In this document: positions 59,501 through 64,000 of the stretch, piece after piece
Numbering within the stretch: position 1 is the first letter of the stretch
Layout: every line of letters starts with the position of its first letter
From: Tribonema minus
Taxonomy: Eukaryota > Sar > Xanthophyceae > Tribonematales > Tribonemataceae
Reading direction: 5' to 3'
NCBI GenBank assembly: GCA_017506865.1
Contig: JAFCMP010000501.1
Location: 434,001-498,000 of the forward strand
DNA: 64,000 bases
The notes under the pieces: generated by a model
What the model was told of the DNA's origin: nothing
Seen by the model: the letters and a program-made list of their open reading frames with translations, nothing else
Databases searched by the model: none
Position numbers and translations under genes: made by a program

Positions 59501-62500
59501 ACCAGATTTTGCCAGAACGTTGACATCACCACACGCTTCGTAATTCGATGACTGCAGGTGGCGCGTGAGACTGGCGTGGTTGTCATCATGACCATTCACC
59601 AGCCCAGCGGCCAGGTCTTCGCCATGCTTCAGGTATGCAGAGCACAGCGTCTCAGCCTGACCCCAATTATAGCCCCACATCTTACACCTGATCGTAATCC
59701 CAATCTTGACCTCTAGTTCTACAGTAAGTAGGCATGCGCTCATACATATCGTAACTAAGCATGCGCTCATCAATGGTGCAACAGGCCGCCGATACACGCG
59801 TCAGGTGCGTGGTGCAATGGGGCTTACCCTGACCCTCACAGCGATCCCAATCCTACTCCTGCCTTGCGTTCAAGCAGTCGCTCATATTGCGTACTTTGGA
59901 TGACGTTCTTGTATCCCAACGCAGCTCCTGATGCCAGCCTCCTTTGTGTACTTGATGAGGGAGACATCAGCGCTAAAAATTGACATGGCCGCTCTTGAAA
60001 TTGAGCGATTGCAAGCGCCCTCGGGCTTTGGCAGCTGGAGCAACACACGGGAGTGTCCCCTTTTGTGTCTTTCAGTAGTGTTAGACCTAATTGGCGAAGA
60101 AATACTGCAGAATGCATGTTGTGCGCAATGTCTTCATGTCAGGTCATTATGTTGACTGCAATGGACACCACTGACTGGGCGTATAAGCCAATCAGTTGGC
60201 TCACCGTTCATGCACGCTCGACAACACTCGCTGTGAACAAAGCAATAGTACACAATACAGTACAGCAAAACTTTAACCCTATGCTGAAGCAAGCAATAGT
60301 GACAAGGATCTCGCGTTCCAGAAAGCAATAGTGCACTAGCAGCACTCGTGATTCCCCCCAACACTCACTAGGAAGCGCAGACACACTTGTTTTGCATATC
60401 ATCATCCTGTACCGTCCCCCATCTTCAGCTCTTATGGTGCACCGTTAACCTTCAGCTCGCGTGATATACCCTTTCACTTCAGCGCTGAGGTAGGTACCCT
60501 TCAACAAACATGCTCACGGCGAACACTTTAACTTAAACTGTGCATTCATACCTGCTTGCGGGACGTCATGCTGCTGGAGCAGGGCCGCCTGGCTTCAACT
60601 CTTGACCTACGCATACATATCCCCTCATGCAGGACGTCATGCCGCTTGGAGCAGGGCCGCCTGGTCTGCTTACATACCCTACTTAGATACTCTTCGACTT
60701 CAACCCTCAAACCTGTGCATACATGCCCCCACGCAGGGCGTCATGCTGCACTGGAGCAGGGCCGCCTGGCCTACTTACCTACCTACTTACCCTTCGACTC
60801 CAATACCCTACTTCAACTTCAACACTAATTCCTGTGCATACATACCCCCCGTGCAGGACGTCATGCTGCTGGAGCAGGGCCGCCTGGCCTACTTTGGCAG
60901 CCAGGCAGACGCGCGCCGCCACTTCCACTCCCTCGGCGCCTACTGCAGCACGCACTGCAACCCCGCCAACGTCTTCCTGGACCTCATCTCCGCGCCCCCT
61001 GTCATCGACAAGGCTGCGCTGAGCACTGCCTCCAGCACCAACTCCAAGGAGGGGAGCGTCACCTGGGCGGAGCTGTACAGGCAGGGGCGCTACACGGTGC
61101 CGCCGCCAGCCCCCGGCGCGTCAGGTCGGTGGTTGCACTTCAACTGTCGCACAGAGTTGTTTTGAAGTTGTAGGTGATGAAAGGAATGCTCGCTACTGTA
61201 GTGCAGCCAGGTTGGGGATGTGGCAATGTCAACAGGTTCTGCTTGCTCCACACGTGAGCAGTGGCAACTTTACTCAAAACGCAAGCATACAACTGGCGGG
61301 CTTCATGGGGATACTGCATCGGTCAGCTTCAGCAACCTAAACAGTCAAATCTTTTGTTTAGGTTGCTGAAGCTAGTTGTTTTTGACTGATCACATTGTGC
61401 TTCCCGTAGGAATTGGACTTGCTACTATTTACTTGGAATTTTCAATGCGCGAGCGCTGCTGCTCGTGCAGCAACTTCATGTTGACGCCTGCAGCACTGCT
61501 GTCTGGCAAGCACTGACAGCATGGCAGGTGCTGTTCGGCTGGAACGAAAGTGAAGTTACATGATTATCCTGGGACACTTGCCTCCTGAAGCCTGAGAAGC
61601 CAGACCAGTTGTGAGCTTCGCGTTGTACTCGATATCATCGTGGCATCATCTGCCTTCAATATTGGTGGCTTATACAGTTCATGTACCGCCCAGCATCGAG
61701 GAACCAGCGTAGTCAGATACTGCTGTAGACGTTGCACATGATGCATTGCTTTCTAGTGCACTTGCCTACCTGTGCGTCTCAGACTGCGGGGCGTGGCGCT
61801 CCTGTGCATCTGAAACCTCAACTGCCTTGCAGCAGCCATATCTGGCACATTTGCTACCATCATCATTTGCTGCCGCAGGTGTATTCAAGGATGTGGAGGT
61901 GATGGACAGACCCGGCGGCGCATCACGTGTCGCAACCATGCTCAGGAAGTGAGTACGCCAACCGCACGCTATAAGCCTTGTGCTGCCTCTTATTTGGTGG
62001 CACTCGTGTGCGGCGTAGGCGGTTGTGCGGTGGTTGTCCCGCTAGTGTTCTTTGCTCGGGCTGGGGCGCGCAGCAGCTCTCGTTTTGTGCGTATCAATAT
62101 ATGTATGACTGCAATGCTCGATGAGTGTAGCACCTGAGCAACAGCGCGCAAACGCTGCCCCGGCCCCTCAGTCATGCTGACGCCACACTACTTCCTGTAG
62201 CATCCAGACACGTGTCATGTAGCGCTGGCGCCTACTCTGATATTACCCCTGACACTGGGACCAAACACAAACCTCAGCGTACGTGCAGCAAAATGGTGAA
62301 TGGAATGGCTCCTTCAGCGTTGTTTTTGCGTCGGGTGGGCATCAAATGAAAGTAGTGGCTGTTCCCCCATGCGGGACATACGGCCTTTTGACAATTTTTT
62401 TTGTCGTCTGTGACGCTCCATGGAATTCACTGTGCCTTATGGCCACACCCTGCCGAAACCAACACACAAAAGCCTCCTGCATCTTGGTTTCATGAAACCC

Positions 62501-64000
62501 GCTACCAGTACCATCCGATTCTCCCTTTCAACGGCTATTCTGTGCAATTACTGGCCCTTTCCCGCATGTGATACTAATTGGGATACAGTGATGCCAAGTT
62601 CATTCTATCACCCTGTGCCTTTGCCGACTGCAGTCCACTTGTGCCGCTGGTATGCAGACAACATTAACCCTATCTCTCTTTGTACTGCTGATACTGAGCA
62701 CTGATACATGCTGAGCCGTGTTGCCGCTGCCTGGTCTCCTGCGCGCCCTCCGCAGCTCCGTGGTCTTCTACTGGCGCAACCCGACCGTGTACTGGCTGCG
62801 CCTCATTGAGCTCATCATGGTGGCGGTCTACGGTACGTATGCTGTGTTCTGTGTTCACAGTAGTTCTCGGGTGCCTTACACACAATTACTGGTGTGCCGC
62901 GCACTGCGCTGCTTCAGCACTATCAGCTCGGTATCGTTTTGCTGGTGGTGTTGAAGCATGCCCCCCTCCCCTTGCGAGCGGAGATCATCATTTGCGTGAG
63001 CGGGTGGAGTTGAGTAGCAAAAGCACAGAGTGACATTTGTGACAGCCTTGCAAGCTGCAGCTTACAAGCTTGTCGCTGTGCAGAGTCAGAGGTAGTCATC
63101 GAGGTGAATACAGCAGCAAAAGATTAATGCAAGTCAAGGGGTGAACCCACCAAGCATGTAACTTTCATCCTGCTCCAACATCGTTGCTGAGTGAATGCGT
63201 TGATTGATCCGGCTGTTGATTCAGCGCTGTCAATGGGTACGTGTGATCATTGGAGGTTTCTGATTGCATTATGGCTGCTGTTCACACCCTGCCTTCCCTG
63301 ATTGAAGCTGACCACCCCCCCCCCCCCCCCCCCCCCTCGCCCACCGCCAAAATCTCAGGGGCTTTGCCCCCTGGGCTTTGATTGCCAGCACACAAATGTA
63401 TACCTGCTCATGCACTTCTGCCCCCCATGAATGCCCCACATTGCACATTGTGCAGTTGGAACGATCTACCCGCGCCTGGACACCACAACGGACAACATCA
63501 GCCAGATCTCCGGCGCCGCATTCTTCAACACATGGTGAGCGTCCCAAGTGCATACTTCAACTGTTTCAAGTGAAGTATCTGCAATTCTTGGGGCAAATCC
63601 GCATGTGTTGATGGACTTGTTGAGCGTACAAGCTTGAGGGAGGGCAAGTCACATAAATCCGTCGCGATGTGTGGGGCCTGTTTCATGCAGCGACGCACAT
63701 AACAACACCCAGCAACATGTCGCTCTCGTGGCGGCGGCAAGTTTCACACAGAAGACTTCAACTGGGGCCTTCACAGTGCAGAGATGTGCGCATGAGTATG
63801 TAGAGTACACGTTTGTACTCATACGTCACATGATACTGAAGTACCATCCACCTTGAAGCAGGTGGTGTTTACACTGCGAAACATTTTGTCCATTCTTTTT
63901 GCCTGCAGGTGCGTGCTCTTTGCGGTGGTGGCGGCCACGTCGTCCTTTGACCTATTTTTTGAGGCATGTGGTATTTACACTGCGATGCGTTTTGACAATG
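44550..64000 (+). CDS. ABCG-B: second full-size ABCG/PDR-type ABC transporter, 3' end outside window
   Basis: Inverted paralog of ABCG-A. Exon model: 44550-44753, 45036-45165, 45514-45673, 46024-46201, 46757-46893, 47221-47289, 48019-48126, 48782-48845, 49521-49691, 50265-50355, 50899-50948, 51612-51725, 52069-52236, 53141-53311, 53754-53849, 54653-54817, 55597-55620, 56415-56597, 56752-56923, 57219-57367, 57949-57999, 58446-58551, 58905-59005, 59558-59632, 60857-61124, 61879-61948, 62756-62832, 63456-63534 and 63909-about 63951. Phases agree throughout, giving about 1,158 codons. Domain order is NBD1-TMD1-NBD2-TMD2 with complete ATPase motifs in both NBDs. I chose ATG 44550 because the conserved block HPSGLRLDATYL, AEDAAAEWSGPD follows soon after; ATG 44355 is an in-frame alternative. 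Several junctions carry tandem duplications of the splice site. The substrate is unknown; drug, lipid or wax export is typical of the family. Confidence 0.93.
45674..45679 (+). other. GC-AG intron donor after ABCG-B exon 3
   Basis: Exon ends GTCAG and the intron starts GCAAGG. Joining to 46024 in phase 2 restores TVR|ETFEIAANLR. The homologous ABCG-A intron has GCAAGC. Confidence 0.8.
46188..46258 (+). repeat. Duplicated 5' splice site at ABCG-B exon 4
   Basis: The exon end and donor (CGTGCATTGGTCAGGTACGT, 46188) recurs 45 bases downstream in the intron as TGTGCATTGGTCAGGTTATG (46233), both followed by AGGTA. ABCG-A has a more decayed copy at the same junction (16325-16346 against 16371-16395). 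Confidence 0.8.
49156..49178. repeat. Interstitial telomere-type repeat (CCCTAA)n
   Basis: ACCCTAACCCTAACCCCTAA-type units in the ABCG-B intron between exons 48782-48845 and 49521-49691. A TTAGGGTCAGG-type degenerate pair lies at 58727-58749 in another intron. Confidence 0.75.
50356..50361 (+). other. GC-AG intron donor after ABCG-B exon 10
   Basis: Exon ends ATGCCAG and the intron starts GCGAGT. Phase 1 joins SYMPG to ATVWFIML. ABCG-A uses a GT donor (GTAAAT) at the same place. Confidence 0.75.
55597..55620 (+). other. 24-nt microexon of ABCG-B (VVLEVEME)
   Basis: CTGCCAG precedes and GTGAGC follows exactly 24 bases coding VVLEVEME, phase 0 on both sides. It lies between the exon ending ATRTEK (54817) and that starting VMRLRGEVNML (56415). 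The peptide equals that of ABCG-A, with third-position differences only. Confidence 0.87.
58000..58080 (+). repeat. Duplicated 5' splice site in a paralog-specific intron
   Basis: The donor segment GTGAGCGTTGGGAAGCTGCT (58000) is repeated directly as GTGAGCGTTGGCAAGCTGCT (58026), unit about 26 bp, with a partial third copy GTGAGCGTCAGCAG at 58067. The intron it opens is present in ABCG-B only. Confidence 0.85.
60562..60895 (+). repeat. Quadruplicated 3' splice site and exon start in ABCG-B
   Basis: The start of exon 60857-61124 (GACGTCATGCTGCTGGAGCA, then GGGCCGCCTGGC) and its upstream intron end recur as three partial copies at 60562, 60633 and 60737, spaced 71, 104 and 120 bp. Copy 1 has lost its AG (GCGG|GACGTC). 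Copies 2 and 3 keep CAG acceptors but carry a one-base insertion near the leucine codons and break off into intron-like sequence. Confidence 0.92.
62756..63951 (+). other. ABCG-B start of transmembrane domain 2
   Basis: Exon 62756-62832 encodes VVFYWRNPTVYWLRLIE and a hydrophobic helix; 63456-63534 encodes VGTIYPRLDTTTDN and GAAFFNTW; 63909 onward encodes CVLFAVVAATSSF. ABCG-A has the first two as one exon, so the intron 62833-63455 is specific to ABCG-B. After TSSF the sequence stops resembling the paralog and instead repeats the preceding intron. Confidence 0.8.
63855..64000 (+). repeat. Tandem duplication of intron end and exon start at window edge
   Basis: The intron end TTGAAGCAGGTGGTGTTTAC (63855) is repeated after the short exon piece as TTGAGGCATGTGGTATTTAC (63958), both followed by ACTGCGA. 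A second copy of the exon start is therefore expected just beyond base 64000. Confidence 0.75.

Larger units (their letters stand above)
56415..61124 (+). other. ABCG-B nucleotide-binding domain 2
   Basis: Linker VMRLRGEVNMLRTRAL, then RVYLTFESLTVSIPT, Walker A GPSGAGKTTLLNALSGR across 56923 and 57219, YVPQFDDLNDYFT, MRELLTYHAKLK, signature LSGGERKRVSI (58446-58551), Walker B LYADEPTTGLDSA (58905-59005), H-loop TIHQPSGQVFAML (59558-59632) and the post-NBD segment MLLEQGRLAYFGS with NPANVFLDLIS (60857-61124). The intron 58000-58445 is absent from ABCG-A. Confidence 0.92.

Noticed and set aside
60562-60895. CRISPR-like array of repeats with spacers
   Set aside because: Repeats are partial exon copies with splice acceptors in a eukaryotic gene, and spacing is irregular.
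61949-62755. Missing exon between the NBD2-TMD2 linker and FYWRNP in ABCG-B
   Set aside because: Family comparison suggests a few residues could be absent here, but I found no conserved segment with matching borders in both paralogs.

Overview
The window is nuclear DNA from an intron-rich eukaryote, most likely a photosynthetic stramenopile (ochrophyte alga). Three lines of evidence point this way. First, every recognisable protein is split into many short exons whose GT-AG, and occasionally GC-AG, junctions and phases can be reconstructed. Second, telomere-type TTAGGG/CCCTAA runs occur inside introns. Third, one predicted protein starts with a hydrophobic signal peptide followed by AVA|FHTP, which resembles the ASAFAP-type presequence that sends proteins into secondary plastids of heterokont algae. 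The species is not identified. All exon models were assembled by eye from splice consensus, intron phase and alignment between paralogs.

Layout. (1) 1-19320, minus strand: the 5' 29 exons of a full-size ABCG (PDR-type) transporter, here ABCG-A; its 3' end lies beyond base 1. (2) 19321-22568: intergenic, with a 157-bp tandem duplication and telomere-like repeats. (3) 22569-35236, minus strand: a complete Fanconi anaemia group I gene (FANCI), with the monoubiquitination lysine context preserved and a penultimate-domain exon followed by four decayed tandem copies. (4) 35237-36086: a short divergent promoter region. (5) 36087-43709, plus strand: a dihydrodipicolinate-synthase-fold protein with a plastid-type presequence, no catalytic lysine or tyrosine, and a very long Ala/Gln/Gly-rich tail. 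(6) 43710-44549: intergenic. (7) 44550-64000, plus strand: a second full-size ABCG transporter (ABCG-B), paralogous to ABCG-A and in inverted orientation; its 3' end lies beyond base 64000.

The two ABCG genes share nearly all exon boundaries, including a 24-nt microexon, but differ by four introns. Both encode NBD1-TMD1-NBD2-TMD2 with intact Walker A, signature, Walker B and H-loop motifs in both NBDs. FANCI (DNA crosslink repair) and the plastid-type DapA-like protein share only position, not an obvious pathway.

The most unusual signal is that short tandem duplications repeatedly straddle exon/intron borders: in FANCI at two places, in ABCG-B at four, and in weaker form in ABCG-A. They leave arrays of decoy or alternative 5' and 3' splice sites, and one lies at the donor of an intron present in only one paralog. 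This looks like an active process that creates splice sites, exons and perhaps introns.
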